Positions 10,423 to 23,300 of a stretch of DNA of 64,000 bases are shown piece by piece. The notes under the pieces were generated by a model. The model was not told the DNA's origin. It saw nothing but the letters and a program-made list of their open reading frames with translations, and searched no databases. A program made the position numbers and the translations under genes. Numbering within the stretch: the stretch's first letter is position 1; each line of letters starts with the position of its first letter. This DNA is from Gerris lacustris (Eukaryota; Arthropoda; Insecta; Hemiptera; Gerridae): the NCBI GenBank assembly GCA_951217055.1, contig OX578284.1, positions 41,319,467 to 41,383,466 of the forward strand, given 5' to 3'.

Positions 10423-11409
10423 CCAGTCATTTTAAGCAAAAAAGGGGCTGTTTACAAAAATGCGTCATACAAGCAAGAGACTTTGTACAAATTATCTCTG
10501 GGGCATCCTGATTGAAATCCTATAAAGTCCCCGAAAAAAAAGTTGTGCTCAAGCCGCCATCTTGGAAAATAGCGGCCAAAATTCAATTTTTTTGCTTCTA
10601 CTAGCTTAATTATTAGGTTTAGAAAAAAAAAGTTTAAGTAAAAGTTGTTTATTATGTAATTATCTATAAATTTGATTCTCAAAGTTTTTTCTCTCTGACC
10701 AACCGTAGAGGCACAAAATTACCATTTATATCTAAGCTCGCGTAATTTTCTTGCGCTCAGTGCCCAGTGATTGCATGTTGTCAGCGCCTGTATTAAGGGT
10801 AGATTTAGGAATTTTTTTTTGCTGCTACTAGCTTAATTATTAGGTTTAGAAAAAAAAATTCAAGTAAAAATTGTTTATTATGTAATTATCTATAAATTTG
10901 ATTCAAATAGTTTTTTCTCTGACCAACCGTAGAGGCACAAAATGACCATTAATACAGGCCAAATCAAACCTTAATACAGGTACTCTATAATAGTAAACAA
11001 TTATTATTAACTTGTAACCTCACAACTACACCTATAACCTCGTCCAGGCGTGGTAACTCGGCGCTGACAACATGCAATCACTGGGCACTGAGCGCAAGAA
11101 AATTACGCGCGCTGAGGTAATTTTGTGCCTCTACAGTTGGTCAGAGAGAAAAAACTTTGAGAATCAAATTTATAGATAATTACATAATAAACAACTTTTA
11201 CTTAAACTTTTTTTTTTTCTAAACCTAATAATTAAGCTAGTAGAAGCAAAAAATTGAATTTTGGCCGCTATTTTCCAAGATGGCGGCTTGAGCACAACTT
11301 TTTTTTTCGGGGACTTTATAGGATTTCAATCAGGATGCCCCAGAGATAATTTGTACAAAGTCTCTTGCTTGTATGACACATTTTTTTTTCAAAAACCTAA
11401 AATGACTGG
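10423..11409. mobile_element. long foldback element
   Basis: It begins CCAGTCATTTTA and ends TAAAATGACTGG. Arms of about 300 bp are nearly complementary (blocks around CCGCCATCTTGG, CTCTGGGGCATCCTG and TAGAGGCACAAAAT). The left arm holds a further direct copy of its inner part (about 10590-10725 versus 10815-10945). No transposase or clear target duplication is visible. Confidence 0.8.
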
Positions 11410-12096
11410 TCTATAAGGCTACAATTTTATACAAGGGGGTACGTCAATTAATTTGTATAATAACTAGATAATGGTAATAAATACATACACACAGAATTGG
11501 AAAAATATTTTACTATAATTAAAATTAATTATAAGAATAATTTTTATTTTACAATTTTAATTTTCAAACTATAAAAGCTTATTACATAAAAATTAAGGGA
11601 ATTCAATGGTGCGCACAGTATCCTAGAACAAAATCAGTTCCTGAGTGAATGAAGAACAATGAAGGCAACCAACATTTTCAGCGACCATATTTAAATTAGA
11701 CTTAAAAAGGTGAATAGAGAGTAGTAGACTTAAAAATAGAAAATTTAGAACCTAAAATATAAAACAAATTCTACTACTGTTCAAATTTAATAAATTTATT
11801 ATCTTACATGCCATTTTTTGCAAATTGTATATAAAAAAACATGCTTAAACTAGACTTGAAAGGGTGAATAGAGATTAGTAAAACACAGGGCTTTACGTCT
11901 TAAAATCAGCTCCAACCATGAACCAAGATTTCACTCTAGAATCCTCTTCTTGACACTTTACTTTTACACAGAATTTAATCAATTTAATCTCTACCTCATG
12001 AAAGAATCTAATAGTAAAAGTGATCATCCAATTTATATCCCAATGATATTCTAGTACCATTTATAAGGAATTTCCGATTTAACTTATGATTTTGCA
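11410..12096. other. 3' flank of unit 2
   Basis: This is probably the 3' UTR and flank of the finger gene. Segments such as the stretch from 11640 to 11900 recur in diverged form at 39110-39230 and 56450-56640, downstream of other finger exons. No separate gene is seen. Confidence 0.5.
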
Positions 12097-13859
12097 CTAA
12101 CATTCTAGGTTACTACAGTGTACTACAGTTAAACTGTTGAGATTAAGATATTTTCTTACATCACAATGAGGGCACTGAAATGGCTTTTTTTCTACATGGG
12201 TTGAGTCAATATGAACTTTGAGGCCAAATTTCCTGTCGATTTTATATTCACAGTGGGCGCAATGTAATACCCGCCTTTTCTTATGTGACGAGTTAATGTG
12301 CATTTTTATATCACTCTTCTGGTCAGTTTCATATTCACAATGAGGGCACTGAAATACCTCTATTTGCTTATGTGTTGAGTCAATATGAACTTTGAGACGA
12401 AGTTTCTTGTTGGTTTTATATTCACAGTGGGCACATTGTAATACCCGCCTTTTCTTATGAAACAAGTTAATGTGTATTTTTATATCACTCTCCTGGTTAG
12501 TTTTATAGTCACAATGAGGGCACTGGAATGCTTCTATTTGCTTAGGTGTTAAGTCAAAATTAACTTTCAGATCAAATTTCTCATTGGTTTTATATTCAAA
12601 GTTGGGGGAAAGACATAGCCTTATTTTCTTATGAACCGAGGTAATGTGGATTTTCAAATTACTCTTCTGGGTACTTTTATAGTCACAATGATAGCACTGA
12701 AACGCTTTTATTTTCTTATGTATGGAGTCAATATGAATTTTTAGAGATCCCTTCCAATTGGTTTTGTATTTACAGTGGGCACACTTATATGTCCATATTT
12801 TATTGTGTACCGAGTTAATATGAACTTTCAAACTACCCTTCCAGTTGGATTTATAGTCACAATGAGGGCACTGTAATGGACTTTTTTTCTTATGTACAAA
12901 GTCAATATGAATTCTCAGACTACTCTTCCTATTAGTTTTATGGTCACAATAAGGGCACTGAAATGGCTTTATTTTCTTATGCACTTCATCAATATGAATT
13001 TTCAGACTACTCTTCCTGTTTGTTTTTAGGTCACATAAGGGACATTGAAATGCCTTACTTTTATTGTGTACTGAGTCTATATGAATTACCAGCATTCTCT
13101 TCCAGTTGGTTTTATGGTCACAATGAGGGCACTGAAATGCCTTTATTTTCTTATGTACTGAGTCAATATGAATTTTCAGAGCACACTTCCTGTTGGTTTT
13201 ATGGTCGCAATAAGGACACTGAAATGCCTTAATTTTCATGTGAACCGAGTCAATATGCATTTTCAAGCATCCCTTTCTGTTGGTATTGAATTTGCAAAAG
13301 ACACATTGAAATGTCCTTAGTTTCTTATGTATTGAGTCAATATGCATTTTTAGACTACTCTTCCAGTTAAATCTATTGTCACATAGAGGGCACTGAAATG
13401 GCTTATAATTCTTATGTACCGAGTCAATATGTATTTGCAGACTTCTCTTCCAGTTGGTTTCATGGTCACAATGAGGACACTTTAATCGAATTCTTTTCTT
13501 ATGTACCGAGACAATATGGACTTGCAAACTACTTTCATTATCGGTTTTATGATCACAATGAGGGCACTGAAATACCTTTATTCTCATATGTATCACATCA
13601 ATATGATTTTTCAGACTATTCTTCCTATTGGTTTTGAATTCACAGTCGGCACACTGAAATTTCGATATTTTCTTATTTACCGAGTCAATGTGAATATTCA
13701 TACGAGATTTGGTACATGATTTGGACCGACACTGTGAATACTGAGTACCATTGGATTCCTTATGAATAAAGTTATTGTGGATGTTGAGATCAGACGGTAA
13801 ATGATGGTAAGAGAAGAGGAAACTGCTGTTCCTTCCAGTTGCCTGTTCATTAGCCAGAT
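12097..13859 (-). CDS. C2H2 zinc-finger terminal exon, unit 2 (about 17 fingers)
   Basis: The acceptor (T)9AG at 13861-13860 is followed in phase 1 by DLANEQATGR, the same lead as the finger exons of unit 3, and the frame runs about 587 codons to a stop at 12097-12099. After about 75 residues come tandem 29-residue fingers C-x2-C-x12-H-x4-H with KKIKAFQ-type linkers: sixteen intact, one with all four ligands replaced (about 12541-12630), and a broken last one. This suggests a nuclear DNA-binding protein. Contact positions vary little from finger to finger, and position +6 is hydrophobic throughout. The start is a splice acceptor, not an ATG. Its 5' exons are at 16051, 19661 and 22034. Confidence 0.88.
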
Positions 13860-14492
13860 CTAAAAAAAAACCCAAAAAACAAGTTAAATAAGATTACTTT
13901 TGTATTAAAAAGTAAAATTTTAGGATTAATTAATCGTAGGAGTAAAGACAATACAAATAATATAAGGAAGGAGGTTCTTGAAGTAATATATTTTATTATA
14001 AAATTATCAATCTTAATGAACATTTTTGCATTACTAAACTTAAATAATAATTTGGATTACTAAACACGAATTAAATAAAAATGAAGGATACCAAAGATCA
14101 TTCATAAGTGTTACGGCAGCAAATAAGAGAAGCCAAAAAACATTTACTTAACTTTATCTTCACTCTCAATGTTACAACTACAATGAACTTTATTTAAACT
14201 ATTGACAATAAAAACAACTATAAACTCTCCTTCCTTCTTTTTTCTTGATCTAGAAGAGAGAGAGAGGTAAATGAAGTTTCTTGGCCTCTCTTATAAACTA
14301 TGAAACTAGAAAACCAAAAGAAACTACATAAAATAATAACCCAACCCGTAACAATGGGGACAATAATAAATGGCATGTGACGTTATCACAGCAGCCACAA
14401 TAAGTAATAATAAAAATTGTAGATTTAATGATGTTTCCAAAGTGTATTTTATTCTTCAAGGTTCATAAACATAATAATAATAGCAATATTAA
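13860..14492. other. intron of unit 2
   Basis: The sequence is paralogous to 45341-45860 downstream of the corresponding acceptor in unit 3. No other feature is seen. Confidence 0.5.
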
Positions 14493-15327
<835 letters not shown>

Positions 15328-16050
15328 TAATAATATAAGTTATAATAATTCTCAATCACTAAACTCAAAGAAATATACCTCAATAACCTACATAAAAAAA
15401 ATAAAAACTTGAAAATCGTGAACTTCAGATTTCTACTCCAAAATAGAGGTAGGTTTATGATGGAGGAATTAACCTGGGAGACAGGTTGAGTAATATGAAC
15501 AGACATTCCAATGACCCTCTGGGAGAGCTATCCTCCAACAAACTAAATTTACTGCATCCTAACATTCCCCTATAATAAGTTGCAAACATTTTGTCCATGT
15601 GTCGACATATTGTATCCCATCCCTTTAAATCATGTAGCGTAGCTTCCCACATTCCACAATTTTGAATTTAGCCTTTTAAAATTTTTCCTATCCTCAATTT
15701 CCATTAATTTAAGTTTTAAATTTTACACATCAGAGCTTTGGTCTATATGTAGATCTAAATCCTTTGGGACTATTGTTAAAATTAACTAAATGGATGTTAC
15801 AATGTTCCCCCGTTTACACAAAGTACAAGTAAAGGAGGGGAATCAAGTTATTTTATCCTCTGATGAAGGAGTGATAGAGAGAAAGCTGATTATGAGGCAA
15901 ACTTTTCTCAGATGAATCTAAAGCTAATTTATACTGAATCTTTAGGATTCCCATAATTAAATATGTTTCAGGTAATATTCGTTTAACGTTTTTCCATATT
16001 CCGTGATATTTAAAAGCTTAAATTAAATAAACTTCTTGGATCTGAGTTAC
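15328..16050. other. intron of unit 2
   Basis: Similar in order to 45870-46340 plus 48190-48300, so it represents the site before the copia insertion in unit 3. No coding signal is seen. Confidence 0.5.
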
Positions 16051-16143
16051 CTGGATTTTGGTCTTGACCTGTGGTATCCCTGACAGGTGAAGCAAACCAC
16101 TCCCTGCTATCGTTATCTACTTCACATACTTCTTCAGATGAAC
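16051..16143 (-). CDS. cassette exon (type alpha) with deleted SUMO core, unit 2
   Basis: This 93-nt, 31-codon exon has a TTGTAG acceptor (16145-16144), CCAG/GTAACT donor, and phase 1 at both ends. It reads GSSEEVCEVDNDSREWF, then directly ASPVRDTTGQDQNP. Compared with the exon at 19661 (DWFVKTEVASPVRD), five codons covering V-K-T-E-V are missing in frame, so the lysine and the acidic position are gone but Ser-Pro remains. Splice sites are intact, so it is probably still included. The loss is seen directly; an effect on SUMOylation is inferred. Confidence 0.8.
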
Positions 16144-16918
16144 CTACAACATAATAATGAGAAGTGTAATTACAATAAATATTTGGAATTTATTAAATTG
16201 AAGAAGGGTTTAATAGGGAAATTAGTCTTGAAATTGATAAAAATACGCCGGCCAAAGAGAGAATATCCAATAAGTAAACAAAATAGTAGAAAAGAGAAAC
16301 TGTGAAGAAATTGAGTAAATAAATCTTAGATGTCAAGATTATAAGGAAGGGATTAGGAAACATTAAACAGACTACTGAATGTAAGTTAATAAAATAACTA
16401 ATAAGGAAACTATGTTGTTTTTAAAAGTAGAATATTGAATTGGAAACGAGTTTTATAATTATGCATAAATCTACAAGCTTACTAACACTCACATCTCATG
16501 GACGAAAACGTACTTTACGTTTTAGCATCTCTGATTCTAAACCAAACAACAGGTTTGCCAACATATCTTAAATAAATTATAAAATTAAAGTAAGATTAAC
16601 TAATATCAACAAATGGAAGTAAGGACTCACAGAATTTTTTAGAGCTTGGGTAAATAATAGTAAAGAGTTAGAGAGTTAATCATAGTATGAAGTAAGAAGT
16701 AGCTTAATCACAGTAAAGATAGACTAATTTTATCTATTTTTGTAAAATAAAAATTGGATACTGAAAAACTCCTACAAATTAAAGAGTATACAATATGAGA
16801 TTATCTAAGAATATTCTTAACTGGGGTCAATAGAATTTAAGTAGCTTTAAAGTTACTATTTTTTTTTAATACTCATGGTATAAAATAATTGTCATTTCAC
16901 AACAAGTTACAACACAGA
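16144..16918. other. intron of unit 2
   Basis: No coding feature recognised; AT-rich sequence related to introns of the other units. Confidence 0.4.
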
Positions 16919-17140
16919 TATTCGGGTCAAGGTATCATTAATGTCAGAGAAAATCATTCTCCTGCGTAGTTTAGTTTGTTAGAGCGCTATACTGGAAATC
17001 TAGAGGCCCGTGGTTCAAATCCCGGCGCTGAAGCCTATTTTTCTCTGCCTGTTTCCCGTAGTTAATAATAATTATAATTTGATTTAAATTAAAATTTAAT
17101 CTTTCCGTAGAATGAATACTACCAAAATCGTAAAACACAG
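16919..17140 (+). mobile_element. tRNA-derived SINE
   Basis: A tRNA-like head has A-box TAGTTTAGTTTG, a GGA-type anticodon loop (CTGGAAA), and B-box GGTTCAAATCC, followed by a body with TTTTCTCTGCCTGTTTCCC and an AT-rich tail ending near ACTACCAAAAT. Copies occur at 30972-31309, 31440-31606 and 48345-48475. Acceptor and T stems are mismatched, so it is not a working tRNA gene. Confidence 0.8.
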
Positions 17141-17239
17141 ATAAAGGTAAACTATTATTATTATTATTTTTTCTTTTTTAAATGTTATTCAATTGTATTT
17201 TTTAATTGTTATTGATATTAATATACAAAGTAGAAATAG

Positions 17240-18445
17240 CAGGGCTGCAAACTAGTCAGTAAAGTCAGTAATAGTATGTATATTGAGGAACGTCTGTATT
17301 ACATGATATTGGTCAGTAAAGTCAGTTTTTTACACCTTGCGGAAAGCCATGGGAAACTGAGGGCCAGTTTTGGTGCTGCCTGGTTATGGATGTGGCACAT
17401 TGCTAGTGTAGAGTTTTCACAGCTTTCATGTGCAGCTACTCCCTAACAGCATCACTCTTCTTTAGTTTAATTTAAATTTGTTTGTTATTGCATGTGACAT
17501 TAACTATGGATTTTTTTTTTTTATGGTTTTTCTTTAATTCATGTGAAGTGTACAAAAGGTTTTATGAAAAATGGGAAAGTGAAATGGATAATTGTTATTT
17601 TACACTTTGTTATGACAAAACTACCTATGCTGCATCCTATAAGGAGTTGCAAATAACTGTTAGGCATTGGTTGGAATCAACTGAAAGGACTCAGCAACTA
17701 CTAAAGATTTATTTGCCAAGTTATGTAAGGCTTTAAATAAGGCTAAATTTCCATGATGGACCAAATGTAAGCAAAGCTGTTACAAGACTTAAGAACCAAA
17801 TATATGATATTTTTAAAAAAAGAAAAACTATGGTGAAGTTGGAACCTGCAACATTCATGTTTTACACAATGCATTTAAGCAGGGCATGAAAGTACTTGGA
17901 GATCATGCATCAAATCTATTTTTCCAAATTCACGATTGTTTAAATGGTTGGCCGTCAAGGTGGGAAGAGTTCACTGAAGTTGAAAGAAAAAGGCCTAAAT
18001 TTGCCCAGTCATAAATTTATTAAGTATGTGTCGTCAAGATGGTTATCCTTGGAGCAAGCAGGCAAACAAGGCAAATTTCCTCACATTTATCACAAAATAT
18101 AAAACTAACCTTATGAAATCTACATAATATAAGAACATCGTTACTACGTTAAAACTTGACACAATGAAAGCGGAAGTACTTATCTATGTTTTATATATTT
18201 TCTGACACTTGATTACACAGCATTACCTATTTATCGCGTTTCTTTATCAAAGATCAAATTTCAATTTTTACAGCTGCTCAGTGGGGAGAAGGGTTGGCCA
18301 ATTATAAAATAATTCATTAATTATTTGATTTGTCATTAATTTTTTATAAATAAGGATTGATGTCAGTAATGTTAGTAGGTCTTTAGTATGTATTTTCACA
18401 TAATTAGTCAGTAAATTTGACCTTACAAACCAGTTTGCAGTCCTG
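17240..18445 (+). mobile_element. hAT-like DNA transposon relic
   Basis: Termini CAGGGCTGCAAACTAG and complement of CAGGACTGCAAACTGG are flanked by AAATAG (17234-17239 and 18446-18451). Inside is a broken transposase-like reading at about 17480-18060. Confidence 0.75.
17480..18060 (+). pseudogene. hAT-type transposase fragment
   Basis: An open stretch at 17539-17736 (about 65 residues, YDKTTYAASYKELQ region) is followed after a stop by pieces in shifting frames reading CNIHVLHNAFKQGMKVLGDH, LNGWPSRWEEF and LPSHKFIKYVSSRWLSL. The order of the HxxHNAF, GWPSRWEEF and SSRWLSL motifs resembles transposase-derived proteins of the hAT type in insects. At least one stop and one frameshift make it non-functional. 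Family assignment is from motif memory only. Confidence 0.55.
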
Positions 18446-19660
18446 AAATAGAATAATGTTAAAATATTGATTATGTTATTTTAGGCCTAAAGATGCTTAT
18501 TTATGGGCATCATTAGCTAGGACTGAGGAAGGTTAGAAATTCCTTCCTAACCGGCATCCAAAAGAGGTTAAGAGTGAAAACTAGGCTGTTAGTCCCTAAG
18601 TACATAATTTTAGGACTTGACCATACACTTTAAATCTAACAATAATATAGTCTTATGAACTTTGCAGAATCTTAATGAACTTCTTAATAATAGGACAAGC
18701 CCAGACAAAATAAGCATTTCAAAGTTTGAAGAAAATTTAAAACAATACTTATGTAGTGTGAAAAAGTCTTTATTAGGGATTGCCCTCACTCTGTACCTCC
18801 CAACTACATGCTAATTCTACTGACTCTGTTAATAAAAGCATTCATATTTCTACTTGAATAAGGAAATATATTTTCCGAAATGTCGGTAATCTAAAACTAG
18901 GTTTTTTCTTACTTTTGACTGATCTTCACTATATAGTTTTTTTTTATAGGAAAGGCAAATAACCATTTATACTTTTATTTTTTTAAAAAAAGAAAAGAAA
19001 TATATTTATCTACGATTGATATGAAATATAAACATTGTATCTCTGTTTAGATGCGTAGAAAGTGATTCTTTACGTACTTGTATTCATTGCGCATCTCATA
19101 GTTCTGAAGAATTCCTCTTCTTTACCACCCTAGGGCGGTAAAGAAGAGGAATTCTTCAGCTTTACACACGATTAGCAAGTTTGTTTACATTTTTAACAAA
19201 ACTAACTTGCAGTTCTTTTATTAAAATAACTGTTTATATAGAGTTTTTAGTGAAAAACAATGAGTGAATCAAGTGACAATGTGAAAATGTGGAGAATAAT
19301 ACTCCTCCAGAAATAATTAATTCGGCAAAAAATACAACTCAAGAATAAATGCCATCTTTATCAAGAGAGAGATACGAACTTACATACAGCAAGTTTATTT
19401 TTTTCTGAATTTATTATTTAAATCTAACAATTGTAGATAAAGTACGGTACGCAACTCGTGTGAAAACGGCATTTTGCATTGCTCGTGTGGTTTTACTACC
19501 CAAGCGATAGCGAGGCAAAATGCTACTTTCCGCACTCGACGCGTAATGTACTATTTACCTCTCCATTAAATTTCTAAAAGACTAAACTCCCTCAGACTCC
19601 TCTATTTTACTCCTACCAACTTTACCTTTAGACACACAGATAAAACAGATTCTTAATTAC
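18446..19660. other. intron of unit 2 with a perfect hairpin
   Basis: A 23-bp perfect inverted repeat (19104-19126 and 19137-19159; CTGAAGAATTCCTCTTCTTT arm) has a 10-base palindromic centre ACCCTAGGGC. It probably marks a small foldback element spanning roughly 19000-19560. The rest is AT-rich intron. Confidence 0.6.
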
Positions 19661-19768
19661 CTGGATTTATGACCACATTCATGGTATCCCTGACAGGTGA
19701 AGCAACTTCAGTTTTTACAAACCAGTCCTTGCTATCTACATCACCTTCATATGTTTCTCTCGGTAAAC
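19661..19768 (-). CDS. SUMO-motif cassette exon (type alpha), unit 2
   Basis: This 108-nt, 36-codon exon has its acceptor at 19770-19769, CCAG/GTAATT donor, and phase 1 at both ends. It reads GLPRETYEGDVDSKDWF, VKTEVASP, then VRDTMNVVINP. The core matches psi-K-x-E-x-x-S-P. It lies upstream of the deleted version at 16051 and is the only complete motif in unit 2. Sequence at 20490-20660 matches the flank of beta exons in units 1 and 3, but the beta exon itself is absent, so unit 2 appears to have lost it. Confidence 0.82.
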
Positions 19769-21213
19769 CTACAACAGAATCAAGAGAAGGAAATGTTTAT
19801 TTTTAATAAATATAATTTTAAATTTATAAAATAGGAGATGGGTTACCAGGACACTAGTTCTGAAATAAAAATAGGCCGGCCAAAAAGAGAATATCTAATA
19901 AATAAACAAAAAAGTAAAAAACATTTAATGAGAAAATCATAGAAAAGGAAAATGAATAAATAAAGCTTAAGTGATAAGAATATTGAATATACTTAAGCAA
20001 AGAAAAGAAATTATAAGGAAATATAAGTAAAGACTTTGAAAATATTATATTTCAATTCTGTGCAGAATTTCTTAGTGGCTCAGCAGAATATAGAATTACA
20101 TAAACCATTTACCTTTAAATTTTGTAAGTGTAGTAATTATTAAAATTTTATAAGGGAAATCAAATAATGAACTCTACACGAGGAGACACTTTAAAACAAA
20201 TAGAAAATACATTCAATAGGAAAGGTTACAATAAAGTTACAGTGTAGATCCACAAATACCTAACCAAAGAATCGTTTAATTTATATTTTCATTCATAACA
20301 GTTAGGAGTAAAACAATTTTAACTAGTTTTGTAAAAGAAAAAGATAATAAAAGGGTCCAACAAATTAAATGTGATACTCAGAATATTCTTAACTGGGGTC
20401 AATAGAAAAAAACTTTACTTTAGATAAAAAGGGAGATCAGGATAATCTACTAATGGGTATTTAGAGTTAACCCTATTAATTTTAAGTTCAGATTAAATAA
20501 ATATTTCAAAGTTTGAACCAAATAAAAACATGTAATGTGATAAAGTTAGTCTTATTGGTTTCTTTAATTTAGTTCCGATTATGGTTCAGTGATAGAATCT
20601 GAATATGGTTTCCTAGACCAGGTGTCAAGGTCTAGAAAAACTTCTAGTGTTTCAAACCTTCTTTAAGAACTTAAACTTAAGGAGGATATATTAGGTATGT
20701 CTCTTCAATTTATTTATATCTGATTATATAAAGGTAGATAACTGTAAACTATATAAGCCAAAATTTTACTCAATTCAGTATTCACTCAATCACATTGAAC
20801 CTAAACTAAGTTCTTTTTAATGAATTTAAACTGTAGCTTTTAACATTTTAAAAAAGTTTTGGGTAGAACTACAGTACTTGGGGCCCCTACTAGATATCGC
20901 AAATCGGTACTATCGAATATTGTAATGACACCATATATCGATATATCCAAATGATTTGCGTAATTTAACACGCTACGTTAATTTTATGATTTGCGTTTCT
21001 TATATTTTACGTGGTTTAACGAAAAATTGTTTGCTTTGTGTACTTGAATTCAATTTTGTTACTTAACCTTAATTTTTTGGCCCTATAATTTTCAATCCCC
21101 ACTCCACACTGCTTCGCTCATTTTCTGAAGAGAAACAACCATCCTGCATATAGACCAGGTAGAGGTCCAAATGGAAGTACAAAAGAGTTTAACGGACAAG
21201 ATATACCAATATA
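19769..21213. other. intron of unit 2 with lost beta exon
   Basis: 20490-20660 resembles sequence flanking the beta exons (compare 1490-1620 and 49490-49610), but no LECNP-type exon follows. 20880-21180 holds dispersed repeat sequence also seen in 5090-5330. Confidence 0.5.
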
Positions 21214-21587
21214 CAGTAGAACCTCGATAAGAAGTGTCTCAAGGGGATTAGGGAACAGACTTGTTATCGAGGTGCTCTTTTTGTTGAGGGTCGTGTTATC
21301 AAGGTTATTTTGGCTATCAGTTGTGTTATCGAGGTTAATGGGCGGGGTTTAAAAGTCTAGACTTGTTCAAGGTCTACCCATTCCTGTAAAGAGACGCGGT
21401 ATAGAGGTTCTGAGTTACATTGTGAATTGGAAAGAATCCGTGTAACAGAGGTTGTTTGGATAATAATAGTCGTGCTATAGAGGTTAATTTAACATTATGT
21501 GTTATGGTAATCTCAAGGAGATTTGAAAATTGCACTTGTAATTGAGGTTGTTGTGTTAATGAGGGTCGTGTAAGCGAGGTTCTACTA
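21214..21587. mobile_element. pogo/Tigger-like MITE
   Basis: It begins CAGTAGAACCTCGATAAG and ends CGAGGTTCTACTA, flanked by TA (21212-21213, 21588-21589). The interior carries repeated CGAGGTTAAT-like blocks. TA targets and CAGTAGA ends are typical of pogo-type elements. Confidence 0.75.
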
Positions 21588-22033
21588 TATAAAGTCTTGA
21601 AAGAGGTCGATATCAGAAAGGGCCCCATATACTGTAGTTCAGCCAAGTTTTGGACCAGTGTGCACTCTGGATGTAGCCATGGATTATTTTGACACACCTT
21701 AAGAACACATTTTATGAACCCACCTGGGCCATAACCACTTTAACATCCAGAAAAGTAATATTCCTTTGTCCCAAATGCTAACCTAACCTAACCTAACCTT
21801 CCAAAATTGCATGTATACTTTTTTTTTTTAAAAAAAGAAACAAAAACTATTGACTTCATCAAATAACTACATTAGGAAACGTTTTTAATATGTAAAGGGA
21901 ACAGCTTTTTCAAAGAAATAAGAATAAAAAGAAGGTGTGGCATTAAGTGCATTCTGAGTGATTCATTTGTTATTACCCTGAGACCGATTTATAGAACTCA
22001 GATCTGGCAAGTTTCATTAGATATTATAGTTAC

Positions 22034-22118
22034 CTGAAGCAATGTGTGAAGAGGAGCTGCATACAAAGTCAGCTGCATCATCAAAACATTGAAATTCTTC
22101 ATCCAACGTCATTTCCAT
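22034..22118 (-). CDS. exon 1 (start codon) of unit 2 zinc-finger gene
   Basis: ATG at 22118-22116 opens 28 codons plus one base, with TTCAG/GTAACT donor at 22034/22033. The peptide begins MEMTLDEEFQCFDDAADF and ends SSSSHIAS. It shares MEM, EEF-x-CFDD and SSHIA with exon 1 of unit 3 and the overall pattern of units 1 and 4. It is acidic and Ser-rich and has no recognised domain. A TATA-like stretch (TTATATACTG on the minus strand) lies near 22205-22215, about 90 bp upstream; its use is unproven. Confidence 0.8.
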
Positions 22119-22393
22119 CAGTCCCCGTCACCAATCTCAACTAACCTATTTACTAGAATCCGCTACAGCTATCTTCAGCACAACACTACAAGCAACAGAC
22201 ACAGTATATAATAACAGTACCTTCAACAGTAAAAGGTCAATTACACTACGCTGGTTTACTCGCCGTAAGTTGGCTTCAGAAAAGCTGCTACTTAACTAAC
22301 TGACGCTTAGCTGGTAAATAGAAAAAAAATAAAAATAAAATAAAAAGCCAAATGTGGAGGGGAGAGTGGAAAGAAGGTTTCAAAGAGCAGGTT

Positions 22394-22639
22394 AGGCTCG
22401 ATGTTTCGAAAACATCGATGTATCGGACTTAAAAACATCGATCTCGATCTTTCGATGTATCCGACAACATCGATGTGTTCCTGAAACATCGATGTCATCG
22501 ATGTAACAGACCCCAAAAACGTCGACTACAAATATCGGTAACGAGAACGAAGGATTTTTTTGAAACCGGTGACTTTTTTTTGCTCGTCGGGTTGGAGGAC
22601 CGATATCGATGTATCGAAAACATCGATGTTCCAATCCTT
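22394..22639. mobile_element. ATCGAT-rich hAT-like MITE
   Basis: A 246-bp insert of ATCGATGT-rich sequence is flanked by an exact 8-bp duplication AGCAGGTT (22386-22393, 22640-22647). It is related to 7732-8211. It lies 270 bp upstream of exon 1 of unit 2. Confidence 0.82.
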
Positions 22640-22649
22640 AGCAGGTTAG

Positions 22650-23275
22650 TTTGTGATGTTCGATACATCGACATCGATCACCCACCACGCGACTTTCCCC
22701 AGAACTTTTAGTCGAGCAAATAATTAGTCACCGATTTCAATAATACTTTTCTTGAGATAAGCATTACCTTACACATTATTTATCTCTGTACTCACTCAGC
22801 ACTCAGCTTTTCTTGAGGGACGTCGAAGTATCGAGAGCATCGATGTATCGGATCAAAAAACATCGATGTTTGGAGTGTCGATGTTGACCCGAAGAAACAG
22901 AAAAAATAATTGTGACCTTTTTTAACAATTGTTGGGACATCGATAGCTAAACTTCGATGTTGGACCTGACTATGGTATGCGTATATAAATATGGCAGTGT
23001 TTACTGTTGGACTGGACATCGAACCAAACCACTAGCCAAAACCAAACATCGATATTTTCGATACATCAACCACCCAACTCAAGGAGAAAAAAAACAAAAA
23101 ATGTCGCAGGCCTTCCAAAATTTCACCTCAAGCGAAGAAAAGCTCACCGATCGATTTCAGCGTCTTTTATTCGATGTTTTTTTTTCGGGTCAACATCGAT
23201 ATTGCCGATGCATCGAAACTCCGAACATCGAGGTTTTTTGATCCGATACATCGACGTCCAATCCAAACCCTAAAT
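22650..23275. repeat. further ATCGAT-rich MITE sequence
   Basis: Repeated CATCGATGT blocks and an end CCAATCCAAACCCTA mark one or more copies of the same family. Exact limits are unclear. Open frames here are repeat-derived. Confidence 0.6.
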
Positions 23276-23300
23276 GAAACCATCCATTCCAGTTCTTTCC

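Noticed and set aside
16985..17035. tRNA gene (also 31480-31555)
   Set aside because: A and B boxes are good, but acceptor and T stems have mismatches, copies are flanked by a shared SINE body, and several are truncated.
21374..21697. 107-codon minus-strand gene
   Set aside because: It overlaps the pogo-like MITE at 21214-21587 and has no known domain.
22475..23273. Several 75-94 codon frames
   Set aside because: They are made of ATCGAT-rich MITE sequence.
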